Shown here one piece after another: positions 40,091-49,971 of a stretch of DNA of 64,000 bases. Origin of the DNA: Massilia forsythiae (GTDB taxonomy: Bacteria > Pseudomonadota > Gammaproteobacteria > Burkholderiales > Burkholderiaceae_D); NCBI RefSeq assembly GCF_012849555.1, contig NZ_CP051685.1, positions 2,418,001 through 2,482,000 on the forward strand, read 5' to 3'. The notes below the pieces were generated by a model that did no database searches, was not told the DNA's origin, and saw only the letters and a list, made by a program, of their open reading frames with translations. Every line of letters begins with the position of its first letter. The stretch's first letter is position 1. A program made the position numbers and the translations under genes.

Positions 40091-40770
40091 TGAACAGGTG
40101 CGTCGAACAGATGCAGCAAGGGCCAGCCGCGGGCGCTTGCATGTTGGGCCAGGGTGGCGCTCGGGTTGGTCGCCACGGGATGCGAGACGATGGACAGCAG
40201 CGGGATATCGTTGTGCGAATCGCTGTAGAAAAAGCTGCGCTCGAAGCTGTCGAACGGGCGTTTCAATCCCGCCAGCCAGGCGTGCACGTGGGTCACCTTT
40301 CCGTGGCCCTGGGTCGGCGTGCCGACCAGCCTGCCGGTCGGGTGGCCGCGCTCGTCGAACTCGGGGCGCGCCGCGATCAGGTGCTGCACGCCCAGCAGGC
40401 GCGCGATCGGCGCGGTGACGAAGGCGTTGGTGGCGGTGACGATCGCCACCAGGTCGCCGGCGTCCAGGTGCTGCCGGAGCAGGGCGCGCGCCTCGGGCCG
40501 GATGGCGGGCTCGATCACTTCCCGCAGGTACAGCGCCGACAGGCGCGCCAGTTCTTCCGGCGTGAAACCGGCCAGCGTGCCGAGGGCGAATTCGAGGTAT
40601 TCCACCGGATCGAGGGTGCCGGCCTGGTACTGGGCGAAAAAGGCGTCGTTGCGGCGCTGGAAGGCGGCGGCATCGACGACGCCATGGCGTACCAGGAACT
40701 GGCCCCATTCGTAATCCGAATCGATCGGCAGCAGGGTATGGTCGAGGTCGAACAGCGCGAGAGTAGTCAT
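40087..40770 (-). CDS. HAD-superfamily phosphatase (HAD-IB, SerB-like)
   Basis: A 227-residue HAD hydrolase with the four motifs: LALFDLDHTLLP at residues 4-15 with the nucleophile aspartate, IVTATN near 110, the lysine in QGHGKVTHV near 158 and YSDSHNDIPLL near 183. The helical cap is of the HAD-IB type shared with phosphoserine phosphatases. Physiological substrate unknown. It overlaps hda and pcnB by ATGA at each side, so it belongs to that operon. Confidence 0.93.
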   Translation of the reverse strand: MTTLALFDLDHTLLPIDSDYEWGQFLVRHGVVDAAAFQRRNDAFFAQYQAGTLDPVEYLEFALGTLAGFTPEELARLSALYLREVIEPAIRPEARALLRQHLDAGDLVAIVTATNAFVTAPIARLLGVQHLIAARPEFDERGHPTGRLVGTPTQGHGKVTHVHAWLAGLKRPFDSFERSFFYSDSHNDIPLLSIVSHPVATNPSATLAQHASARGWPLLHLFDAPVQ

Positions 40771-41450
40771 TCTTTGGTTTCGGATGGCGGATTGGCCTGA
40801 TGCAACAAGTCGCGCAGCAAGGGGAGCGTGACCGGGCGCTGGGTCTCGAGCGAATACTGATCGAGCGCCTCCAGCATGGTCGACAGGGAGCGCATGTCGC
40901 GCTTGAAGTGCGACAGCAGGTAGGGTAACACGCTGGCCGACAGCGTCAAACCGCGCGCCTCGGCGGCCTGGGTCAGCGCAGCGATCTTCTCTTCGTCCGA
41001 CAGGCCGTGGATCTGGTACACCAGCCCCCATCCCATGCGCGTGCGCAGGTCTTCGCGCACCGGCAGCACGGCCGGCGGCAGCGGTCCGGCGCACACCATG
41101 TAGGCACCGTGCTCGCGCACCTGGTTGAACAGGGCGAAGGCGTCGATCTGGCGCGCCGGCGACAGGCGGTCGATGTCGTCCACCAGGTACAGCGTCACGT
41201 CCGGCGCGTAGGCGAAGCGGCGCGCGCCGGCGTCGGCCGCGATGTAGCGCGCGCCGGGCGTGGCGGCCAGGCCGTGCAGCAGGTGCGTCTTGCCGGCGCC
41301 GGTCTCTGCCCACAGGTAGCAGAAATGCTCGCGCGAGGCGCGCTGCGCGAACTGGTGCATCAGGTGCGCCATTTCGGCATTCGCGCCTATCTGGAAGGTG
41401 TCGAGACTCTGCACCGGTTCCGCGCCCAGGTCGAGCACCAGTTGTTTCAT
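40767..41450 (-). CDS. hda: DnaA-homologue regulator Hda
   Basis: An AAA+ protein that, with the DNA clamp, turns off DnaA-ATP after replication start. The 227-residue protein has a Walker A-like WAETGAGKTHLLHGL near residue 46, Walker B LYLVDDIDRL near 88 and sensor regions, without the DnaA DNA-binding domain. The start QLVLDLGAEPVQSLDTF includes the clamp-binding-like QLVLDL motif. I use ATG 41450 (MKQ); ATG 41459 (MQAMKQ) is also possible. A -10-like TATAAT lies at 41501-41496 on the minus strand. Confidence 0.93.
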   Translation of the reverse strand: MKQLVLDLGAEPVQSLDTFQIGANAEMAHLMHQFAQRASREHFCYLWAETGAGKTHLLHGLAATPGARYIAADAGARRFAYAPDVTLYLVDDIDRLSPARQIDAFALFNQVREHGAYMVCAGPLPPAVLPVREDLRTRMGWGLVYQIHGLSDEEKIAALTQAAEARGLTLSASVLPYLLSHFKRDMRSLSTMLEALDQYSLETQRPVTLPLLRDLLHQANPPSETKE

Positions 41451-41605
41451 CGCTTGCATGTCATGCGAAAGAGTTCGTTGCGTCGGGCATCGGGCATTAT
41501 AGTGGCCATGGACCCGATCGACGTGCCGATCACACTTGGCAAGGGCCGGAATGAAGGCATTTGTTCTTGTTATGACGGTTAAACAGCGTCGGGGTGAGGC
41601 TGTTT

Positions 41606-41614
41606 TGCTAAAAT
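41606..41614 (+). promoter_or_regulatory. Extended -10 promoter element for purM
   Basis: TGC followed by TAAAAT makes an extended -10 element 94 bp before the purM start. No clear -35 box is visible. The 257-bp gap between divergent hda and purM holds no other feature I can name; no PurR site was recognised. Confidence 0.45.
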
Positions 41615-41707
41615 AGCGGATTGACCAGTTGGCCGTCGGCAGCCCTGTCGCTAGCGTGTTCAATTGATCAAACGCCACCTATTTTACCGCCTCCGCTGCC
41701 AAATACC

Positions 41708-42751
<1,044 letters not shown>

Positions 42752-42788
42752 GCCTCGGCCACGACCGCGCACGCCGCCCTCCGGGCCG

Positions 42789-44861
42789 TCAGCGGGGCGC
42801 GTCGGCAGCCTGGTTGCCGATGTTCTTGTCCAGGAATTTTTCCACCCGCCCCCAGAAATCGATACGGTGCGCCGGCAGCGACCAGCCGTGGCCCTCGTCG
42901 CCGTACTCGATCCACTCGACGCGCTTGTTGGTCGCGCTCACCGCGTCGCGGAACTGGCGGCCGTGGTACATCGGCACGCGCTGGTCGGCACCGCCGTAGG
43001 CCAGCAGCAGCGGCTGGCGGATGCGCGCGGCCTGGCGGATCGGCGAGGTGGCTTCCAGCTGGGCCGCATCCTTGACCGGGTCGCCGATCAGTTCCGGCAT
43101 GCCGTACTGCTTCCATTCGTCCGAGACGTCGGACTGGATGCCCCAATGGCCGTTGTACAGCAGCCCGATGTCGGTCACGCCGGCCCACTCGACGCCGCAG
43201 CGGTACAGGTCGGGGTCGCGGGCCAGGCCCATCAGGGTGGCGTAGCCGCCATAGCTGGCGCCGGCGATGCAGATGCGCTTGGGATCGGCCAGGCCCTGCG
43301 CGACCGCCCAGCGCGCGCCGTCGGCGATGTCGTCCTGCATCGCCAGGCCCCATTGCTTCCAGCCGGCGGTGAAATGTTTCGCGCCGAAGCCGGTGGTGCC
43401 GCGGAACGACGGTTCCAGTACCGCATAGCCGCGCGAGGCCAGGAACTGCGAGTCGGCGTTCCAGCCCCAGGTGCTGCCGCGCACGTAGGGGCCGCCATGC
43501 ACCAGCATCACCAGCGGCAGTTTCGCGTCCTTGGCGGCGCCGGCCGGGCGGGTCAGCAGCGCCGGGATCTCGAGGCCGTCGCGCGCCTTGTAGCGCACCT
43601 GCTCCTGCCGGCCCATGCGCCGGCTGTCGATCTCCGGGTGCGCGGCGCCGACCCGGTCCAGTGTGCCGGCCTTGATGTCGTACAGCGTGTAGACCGACGG
43701 TTGGCGGTCCGAGTAGGAGCGCACCAGCGCCCAGGGCGCATCGGGCGCGCTCGGCACCGACACCAGGTTGATGGTGGAGGGCAGCAGCTTGTCGATCTTG
43801 TCCTGCATGGCTTGCAGCGCCGGGTCGAACCAGGTGCTGCCTTCGGCATCGGTTTCGTAGCGCACGCCCAGCAGCCTGGCGCGGTTGCCCAGCAGCTGGC
43901 CGCTGAAGTCGTAGCCCCGGGTTTCGACCAGCGGCTCGGGCCTGATCTTGCCGCTCGCGTAGTCGAAGGCGTACAGGGCCAAGGTATCCTTGCCGCCGCG
44001 CGCTTCCACGTACAGGGTGCCGTCGGGGCCGAAACCGAGCGGCATGATGGCGTTGCGCCCGCCCTTGTAGGAATCGTAGCTGGCCAGACTGCGCCACTTG
44101 TCGCCGGCCGGATCGAGGTAGTACAAGGTGGTCTTGCCCTTTTCCGCGCCCACTGCCAGGCGCGGCCTGCCCTGGTAGTCCAGCATCCACCCGCTCACGG
44201 TGGCGGGGCGCAGCACGCTGGTCGCCTGCCCGGTCAGGGTGTTCAGGCGCAGCAGGCTGACGTTGCGTTTCTGGCCGCGCTCGTCGAAATCGACGCTGGT
44301 GACGTACAGGTATTCCGAGTCCTGGGCGCCGGTCTGGTTCATCAGGAAGGTATGCCAGGGCAGGATCTTTTTCTGGATATGCGTGCCGCCCTCGCTGACG
44401 AAGGACTCGCCGCGGCGGGTGGCCAGCTGGCGCAGGGAAGAGCCGTCGCGGTTGACCGCGTACAAGCCGGCGCCCAGGTAGGTCTCCCCGGGCGCGACGT
44501 CGCGCTCGGTGACGTCGAAGGCCAGGCGCTCGTCGTTGACCCAGACCATGTGGCCGATGTCGGCATCGCTGAAGCCGGCCACCACCTTGACCGCCTTGGT
44601 CTGCAGGTCGACCACCGCCAGCATGATGCGCTTGCCGGGAGCGCCGTGGCGGGCGGCCAGGTAGCGTCCGCCGGGCGAAAGCAGGGCGCCGCCGAAATTC
44701 GAATTGTCGAAGAAGCTGGCCAGTGCCGGCAACGCGGCCGTCGCCTGGCGCGGTGCGGGAACGTCTGGCGCGGCGCTGTCTTGCGCATGGGCGGCCAGGG
44801 CGAGCACGAGATTGAATGCCAGCACCGTGCCGCGGCGCAGCTTGGCAGACATGAACGGCAT
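42789..44861 (-). CDS. Secreted S9-family prolyl oligopeptidase-like peptidase (1)
   Basis: A 690-residue serine peptidase of the S9 family, exported to the periplasm or outside. A signal peptide ends after LALAAHA; an N-terminal beta-propeller region of about 380 residues is followed by the alpha/beta hydrolase domain. The catalytic triad is visible: Ser in GASYGGYATL, Asp in YGGADQRVP and His in GDEGHGWSL. LVMLVHGGPYVRG is the oxyanion strand. The ATG at 44861 has AAGGA before it. Substrate peptides unknown. It is one of two S9 peptidases in this window. Confidence 0.92.
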   Translation of the reverse strand: MPFMSAKLRRGTVLAFNLVLALAAHAQDSAAPDVPAPRQATAALPALASFFDNSNFGGALLSPGGRYLAARHGAPGKRIMLAVVDLQTKAVKVVAGFSDADIGHMVWVNDERLAFDVTERDVAPGETYLGAGLYAVNRDGSSLRQLATRRGESFVSEGGTHIQKKILPWHTFLMNQTGAQDSEYLYVTSVDFDERGQKRNVSLLRLNTLTGQATSVLRPATVSGWMLDYQGRPRLAVGAEKGKTTLYYLDPAGDKWRSLASYDSYKGGRNAIMPLGFGPDGTLYVEARGGKDTLALYAFDYASGKIRPEPLVETRGYDFSGQLLGNRARLLGVRYETDAEGSTWFDPALQAMQDKIDKLLPSTINLVSVPSAPDAPWALVRSYSDRQPSVYTLYDIKAGTLDRVGAAHPEIDSRRMGRQEQVRYKARDGLEIPALLTRPAGAAKDAKLPLVMLVHGGPYVRGSTWGWNADSQFLASRGYAVLEPSFRGTTGFGAKHFTAGWKQWGLAMQDDIADGARWAVAQGLADPKRICIAGASYGGYATLMGLARDPDLYRCGVEWAGVTDIGLLYNGHWGIQSDVSDEWKQYGMPELIGDPVKDAAQLEATSPIRQAARIRQPLLLAYGGADQRVPMYHGRQFRDAVSATNKRVEWIEYGDEGHGWSLPAHRIDFWGRVEKFLDKNIGNQAADAPR

Positions 44862-44985
44862 GATGATCCTTTGCAAAAATCGGCAGCGCCGGTCGCCGCC
44901 CGAAACACCGAGGATAGCATTTTGAATATTCTCTAATGCAACATTTTGTGCCAATGTTGCAGATCGGCCATGCGCTGCAGGCGTG

Positions 44986-47061
44986 TCACTCCGGCGCCCG
45001 GATATGCTCGACCAGCCCGGCGCTGGCGCGCGGCGGCGGCGCCGTCAGCAGGCTCACCGCCACCAGCACTGCCATCCCGGCCGGCACGCCGAACACGCCG
45101 GCCGAGATCGGGGCGATATGGAACCAGGCGCCGTCCAGGCTGCCGCCCAGGATCGGGTTGGTGTGCAGCATGTAGTACAGGCACACCAGGAAGCCGGCCG
45201 CCATGCCGGCCAGCGCACCGGCGTGGTTGGCGCGCTTCCAGAACACGCCCGCCACCAGCGCCGGGAACAGCGTCGAGCCGGCCAGCGAAAAGGCCGCGCC
45301 CACCAGCGACAGGATGTCGGCCGGCTTTTGCGAGGCGACGTAGGCGGCGATGAAGGCCACCGCCAGCAGCAGCAGTTTCGATATGGTCACCCGCTTCTGG
45401 GTCGAGGCGCCCGGATCGACGATCTTGAAATAGATGTCGTGCGACAGTGCGTTGGAAATCGCCAGCAGCAGGCCGTCGGCGGTGGACAGCGCCGCCGCCA
45501 GGCCGCCGGCCGCCACCAGTCCGGAAATCACGTAGGGCAGGCCGCCGATCTCGGGCGTGGCCAGGGTCAGCACGTCGCCGTCGATGGCGATCTCGGCCAG
45601 CTGCACGACGCCGTCGCCGTTGATGTCGACGATGCTGATCAGGGGATTGGCCTTGTCGACGTTGGCCCAGTACGAGACCCAGGTCGGCAGCGACGCGTAG
45701 TCGGTGCCGACCACGGCGGTATAGATGTCATACTTGGCCAGCACCGCCAGCGCCGGCATGGTCAGATAGATCAGCAGGATGAAGAACAGCGCCCAGAACA
45801 CCGACACCCGGGTCTCGTGCACCGAGGGCGTGGTATAGGCGCGCATCAGGATATGGGGCAGGGCGGCGGTGCCGAACATCAGGCAGAACACTAGCGCCAG
45901 GAAATTGTTGCGGCGGATATCCGACTCTTCGCGCGTCTTGCCGGGAAAGGGTTCGGCGTGCGGTTCGGGCGGCTGGGCGCGCGCCAGGTTGGCGGCGCGT
46001 TGCTCGGTCCAGGTGCGCGCCGCTTCGTCGGCCGTGCGCGGATAGGACAGCAGGGCGCGCTCGGCGTTGCGGATCTCGCCCAGCGAGGCGTTGCCGGCGC
46101 GCGCGGCGTCGAGGCGATGCTGGGCCTCGACCTTGCCGGTCTCCCAGGAATGCGGCAGCTGCGCCAGGCGCGCCGCGTCGGCGTCGGCGCGCGCCTGGAA
46201 GCGCGCGCGCACTGCCTGCTCGCGCGGGTCGCGCGCCAGCTGCGCCTCGCGCTGGGCCAGCTTGGGCAGCACCGAACCGTAGGCCACCTGCGGCACCGGG
46301 TTGCCGGCGAATTTTACCGACAGCCACATGGTCGGAATCAAAAACGCGATCAGGATGATGATGTACTGCGCCACCTGCGTCCAGGTGATGGCGCGCATGC
46401 CGCCCAGGAACGAGCACACTAGGATGCTGGCCAGGCCGAGGAAGATGCCGACCGAGAAATCGACGCCGGTGAAGCGCGAGGCGATCAGCCCGACCGCGTA
46501 GATCTGCGCGACGACGTAGGTGAACGAGACCACGATGGTGGCGGCCACCGCCAGCGCGCGCACCGCCGTGCCGCGATTTCCAGAACCGCCGCCATAGCGC
46601 GCCGCCAGGAAGTCGGGAATCGTGTACTGGGCGAAGCGGCGCAGGTAGGGCGCGATCAGGAGCGCCACCAGGCAATAGCCGCCAGTCCAGCCCATGACGT
46701 AGGCGAGGGCGTCGAAGCCGTGCAGGTACAGGGTGCCGGCCAGGCTGATGAAGCTGGCCGCCGAGATCCAGTCGGCGGCGGTGGCCATGCCGTTGAACAG
46801 GGCCGGCACGCGCCGCCCGGCCACGTAGTATTCGGACACGTTCGAGGTGCGGCTGACCACGCCAATGGTGGCGTACAGGATGATGGTGGCGAACATGTAC
46901 AGGTGGCCGATCCACTGGCGCGGCATGCCTTCCTTTTCCAGGATCGCCAGCGCCGCCAGGAACAGGCCGAAGCAGGCCGTGAACCACAGGTAGTAGCGCG
47001 TCAGGCGGCGGAAATAGCGCTGCGTCTTTTCGCGCGTGCCGATGGGGGCGGGCGCGTTCAT
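44986..47061 (-). CDS. Sodium:solute symporter, acetate-type (VC_2705-like), with EF-hand loop
   Basis: A 691-residue SSS transporter paired with a DUF4212 subunit, likely importing acetate or another short organic acid. The SSS core is clear (RTSNVSEYYVAGRRVP, ATAADWISAASFISLAGT, YTIPDFLAARYGG). Around residues 260-385 is a charged, helical, Ala/Arg-rich insertion between membrane segments. At 479-490 the sequence DINGDGVVQLAE matches a full EF-hand calcium loop (D1, N3, D5, G6, E12). The gene overlaps the DUF4212 gene by four bases. Upstream are a response regulator and kinase, suggesting substrate-controlled expression. Confidence 0.88.
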   Translation of the reverse strand: MNAPAPIGTREKTQRYFRRLTRYYLWFTACFGLFLAALAILEKEGMPRQWIGHLYMFATIILYATIGVVSRTSNVSEYYVAGRRVPALFNGMATAADWISAASFISLAGTLYLHGFDALAYVMGWTGGYCLVALLIAPYLRRFAQYTIPDFLAARYGGGSGNRGTAVRALAVAATIVVSFTYVVAQIYAVGLIASRFTGVDFSVGIFLGLASILVCSFLGGMRAITWTQVAQYIIILIAFLIPTMWLSVKFAGNPVPQVAYGSVLPKLAQREAQLARDPREQAVRARFQARADADAARLAQLPHSWETGKVEAQHRLDAARAGNASLGEIRNAERALLSYPRTADEAARTWTEQRAANLARAQPPEPHAEPFPGKTREESDIRRNNFLALVFCLMFGTAALPHILMRAYTTPSVHETRVSVFWALFFILLIYLTMPALAVLAKYDIYTAVVGTDYASLPTWVSYWANVDKANPLISIVDINGDGVVQLAEIAIDGDVLTLATPEIGGLPYVISGLVAAGGLAAALSTADGLLLAISNALSHDIYFKIVDPGASTQKRVTISKLLLLAVAFIAAYVASQKPADILSLVGAAFSLAGSTLFPALVAGVFWKRANHAGALAGMAAGFLVCLYYMLHTNPILGGSLDGAWFHIAPISAGVFGVPAGMAVLVAVSLLTAPPPRASAGLVEHIRAPE

Positions 47062-47393
47062 GGCCGGCCTTCCAGCTGTTGCGTGAAACGGCGGTCAAGC
47101 AGGCGCATGCGCCAGGCGTAGAAACCGATGATGGCGAGATAGATCAGCGAGGCGCCCTGGGCCGCCAGGTAGAACGACAGCGGCCAGCCGAACACGGAAA
47201 GGTGCGCCAGGTCGCGCGCGAAGAACACGGTGCCGAAGCCGGTCGCCAGCCACAGGCACAGCAGGATCGTCACCAGCCGCCGCGCACGTATCCAGTGCCG
47301 GGCGCGCTCCTGGCGGATGCGCTCGATGTGCAGGTGTTCGAGGTTCGGGTCCGGTGTGGAGGGCGCCGGGACGGGGCGGGAGTCAGTCGGCAT
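47058..47393 (-). CDS. DUF4212 small subunit of a sodium:solute symporter
   Basis: A 111-residue membrane protein with two hydrophobic segments (about 41-60 and 72-93) and a charged N-terminus. Features RARRLVTILLCLWLATGFG, GWPLSFYLAAQGASLIYLAI and YAWRMRLLDRRF (in parts) match DUF4212, which is regularly found just before VC_2705-like symporters. Its ATG lies within the last codons of the kinase gene (11-bp overlap) and its stop overlaps the symporter start, so the three are translated together. Confidence 0.9.
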   Translation of the reverse strand: MPTDSRPVPAPSTPDPNLEHLHIERIRQERARHWIRARRLVTILLCLWLATGFGTVFFARDLAHLSVFGWPLSFYLAAQGASLIYLAIIGFYAWRMRLLDRRFTQQLEGRP

Positions 47394-48924
47394 CGTTGTC
47401 GGGGACGGCGGGTGGCGGGAACGTCAGCCGGAACAGGCTGCCCGGGAATTTTTTATGGGTGCTGCGCGGATTATTGAAAATGTCGATGTCGGCGCCGTGC
47501 TGCTGGGCGATCTCGCGCACGATCGCCAGCCCGAGGCCGGAGCCGGGCGCGTTCGAACCGAGGATGCGATAGAAGCGCTCGAACACGCGTGGGCGCTCGC
47601 CGGGGGCGATGCCGGGGCCGGTGTCTTCCACTTCCAGCAGCGCCAGGCCGGAGCTGGCGCGCACGCGCACGGTCACGCTGCCCTGGGCGGGCGTGTAGCG
47701 CAGCGCATTGTCGATCAGGTTCGACAGCAGTTCGCGCAGCATGATGGCGCTGCCGTCGACCGCCAGTTCGCCGTCCGGGTCCTCGTAGCCGAGGTCGATG
47801 TCGTGCGCGAACGAGGCTGGCACCCAGTCCAGCACCACGCTTCTGGCCAGCGCCGCCAGGTCGAGCGGCGCCAGGGCGGCGCCGGCGTGCGGCTGGTTTT
47901 CGGCGCGCGCCAGCGCCAGCAGCTGGTTGACCAGGCGCGTGGCCGATTCCGAACTCTTGGCCAGCTGCTCCAGCGAACGGTGGATCTCGCCGGGATCGAC
48001 CTGGCGTAGCGCCAGTTCGGACTGCATGCGCATGCCGGCCAGCGGCGTCTTCATCTGGTGCGCGGCGTCGGCGATGAAACGCTTCTGGGCATCGATGGTG
48101 TGGGCCACGCGCGCCAGCATGTCGTTCAGCGAGCCGACCAATGGCGAAATCTCTTCCGGCACCTGGCGCGAGTCGATCGGCGACAGGTCGTCCGGCGGGC
48201 GTGCGCGGATGCGCTCCTGCAATTGCGCCAGTGGCGACAGGCCGCGCGACAGGGCGAACCAGACCAGCGCCAGGATCACCGGCAGGATAATGAACTGCGG
48301 CAAAATCACGCCCTTGATGATTTCGTTGGCCAGGCGCGCGCGTTTATCGAGCGTCTCGGCCACCTGCACCAGGGCCAGGCGCGGCTCGGCGTTCGGGTCC
48401 AGCAGCGGCTGCAAATTGACCCAGGCATAGGCCACGCGCAGCGGCGCGCCGTGCAGGCTGGCGTTGCGGAAGTGTACGCGCCCGCTGCGCTCGGCATCGT
48501 CCGGCGGCGGCTGCGGCAGGTCGCGGTCGCCGTCGACGACGTCTCCCTGCGGCCCGCTGATCTGGAAGTACACGCTGTCGACGTCGTCGGCGCGCAGGAT
48601 GTCGCGCGCGCTGCCGGGCAGGCGCGCCGTCACCTTGCCGCCGACTTCCTTGACCTGCTGCGCCAGCACGGTGACGCTGTCTTCCAGCGCATGGTCGAAC
48701 GGTTGGTTGGCGATCGATTTCGCCACCAGGTAGGTGATCGCGATGCTCATCGGCCACAGCAGCAGCAGCGGCGCCAGCATCCAGTCGAGGATTTCGCCGA
48801 ACAGCGAATGCTGGATGCTTTCCTCGGGTTCGGGCCGCGGCGGAGAATACAGCGGTTCCGGCGCGCCCGGATGTGGCGGCACAGGATGCGGCGAACGAGG
48901 CCGGCGTGCCGTGAAGCGCTTCAC
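47383..48924 (-). CDS. Sensor histidine kinase of the symporter operon (OmpR-type pair)
   Basis: A 513-residue membrane sensor kinase. It has a Pro-rich N-terminus, a first hydrophobic segment (LLLLWPMSIAITYLVAKSI), a periplasmic sensor region of about 130 residues, a second segment (FIILPVILALVWFAL), a HAMP-like linker, the H box DAAHQMKTPLAGM, N box NLIDNALRY, G1 DTGPGI and G2 GSGLGLAIV. It starts with GTG at 48924, overlapping the regulator stop codon (GTGA). It is of the type known to control tricarboxylate or acetate uptake genes. The signal is unknown. Confidence 0.92.
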   Translation of the reverse strand: MKRFTARRPRSPHPVPPHPGAPEPLYSPPRPEPEESIQHSLFGEILDWMLAPLLLLWPMSIAITYLVAKSIANQPFDHALEDSVTVLAQQVKEVGGKVTARLPGSARDILRADDVDSVYFQISGPQGDVVDGDRDLPQPPPDDAERSGRVHFRNASLHGAPLRVAYAWVNLQPLLDPNAEPRLALVQVAETLDKRARLANEIIKGVILPQFIILPVILALVWFALSRGLSPLAQLQERIRARPPDDLSPIDSRQVPEEISPLVGSLNDMLARVAHTIDAQKRFIADAAHQMKTPLAGMRMQSELALRQVDPGEIHRSLEQLAKSSESATRLVNQLLALARAENQPHAGAALAPLDLAALARSVVLDWVPASFAHDIDLGYEDPDGELAVDGSAIMLRELLSNLIDNALRYTPAQGSVTVRVRASSGLALLEVEDTGPGIAPGERPRVFERFYRILGSNAPGSGLGLAIVREIAQQHGADIDIFNNPRSTHKKFPGSLFRLTFPPPAVPDNDAD

Positions 48925-49631
48925 GCGCCGCCGTTGGCGGCGTCGGCCGTCTTGCGGGCGCCGTCGGCATAGCGCTCCAGGCAATAGCCCAGGCCGCGCA
49001 CGGTGGCGATGCGGATGCCGCCGGTCTCGATCTTCTTGCGCAGGCGGTGCACATAGACCTCGATGGCGTTGTTCGACACCTCTTCGCCCCATTCGCACAG
49101 GTGGTCGACCAGCTGCTCCTTGGACACCAGGCGCCCGGTGCGCGCCAGCAGGATTTCCAGCAGGCCCAGCTCGCGCGCCGACAAATCGAGCATCTGGTCG
49201 TCGATGGAAGCGCTGCGCCCGACCTGGTCGTACACCAGCGGGCCGTGGCGGATCGTGCTGGAGCCGCCGCCCTGGCCGCGCCTGGTGAGGGCGCGCACGC
49301 GCGCCTCCAGTTCGGACAGGGCGAACGGCTTGGGCATGTAGTCGTCGGCGCCGGCGTCCAGGCCGTTCACGCGCTGCTCGATCGAGTCGGCCGCGGTGAG
49401 GATCAGCACCGGCAGCAGCGAGCCGCGCGCGCGCAGGCGGCGCAGCACGTCCAGGCCCGGCAACTTCGGCAGGCCGAGGTCGAGGATCAGCAGGTCGAAT
49501 TCCTGGGTCGACAGGGCGGTATCGGCATCCTGGCCATTCTTGACGCAGTCGATGGCGTAACCGGACTGGCGCAGCGAACGCGTCAGGCCGTCGGCGAGGA
49601 CGCTGTCATCTTCGGCAAGTAGAATACGCAT
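48921..49631 (-). CDS. OmpR-family response regulator of the symporter operon
   Basis: A 236-residue two-component regulator resembling the QseB/TctD group. The receiver domain has DLLILDLGLPKLPG near residue 48, LILTAAD and DYMPKPFALSEL; the C-terminal winged helix has DLSARELGLLEIL, then NAIEVYVHRLRKKI and IRTVRGxGY-like IATVRGLGYCLE. The ATG at 49631 opens the domain directly (MRILLAEDDS). It begins the operon with the kinase, DUF4212 and symporter genes. Confidence 0.94.
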   Translation of the reverse strand: MRILLAEDDSVLADGLTRSLRQSGYAIDCVKNGQDADTALSTQEFDLLILDLGLPKLPGLDVLRRLRARGSLLPVLILTAADSIEQRVNGLDAGADDYMPKPFALSELEARVRALTRRGQGGGSSTIRHGPLVYDQVGRSASIDDQMLDLSARELGLLEILLARTGRLVSKEQLVDHLCEWGEEVSNNAIEVYVHRLRKKIETGGIRIATVRGLGYCLERYADGARKTADAANGGA

Positions 49632-49890
49632 GGTGACACTCCATTGTTCAGAAAGCGCGGACGCGGGGGCGGCCTGGCCTCGGCGTGTATTGTGTTTGAT
49701 AACTCGCAACAAATAAACCTCTAAAACCGCTGCGACGCGCCGGTAGCGGCGGTTGAAGCGCGCCGCTGCGGCCCCATATGGTGTGCGGCAAGGATAGCGT
49801 GTTCTCCCGGCGGCACGGCAGGCAGCGGTTTTCGATGTTGCCTGCTCCCCGGATCGGTCAAGCCGGACGCAAATACAGCTTGCCAAAACC

Positions 49891-49908
49891 ACTGTGATTT
49901 TATACAGT
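49891..49908. promoter_or_regulatory. LexA (SOS) box upstream of recA
   Basis: ACTGTGATTTTATACAGT matches CTGT-N8-ACAG and lies 63 bp before the recA start. It is the only feature I can name in the 340-bp gap 49632-49971 between the divergent regulator and recA genes. Confidence 0.85.
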
Positions 49909-49971
49909 ACTGTCTATTGAAATCGCGCGAGCGGCCCACATCTTGGTTGACTCTAGGACTGAAAGAAAATT

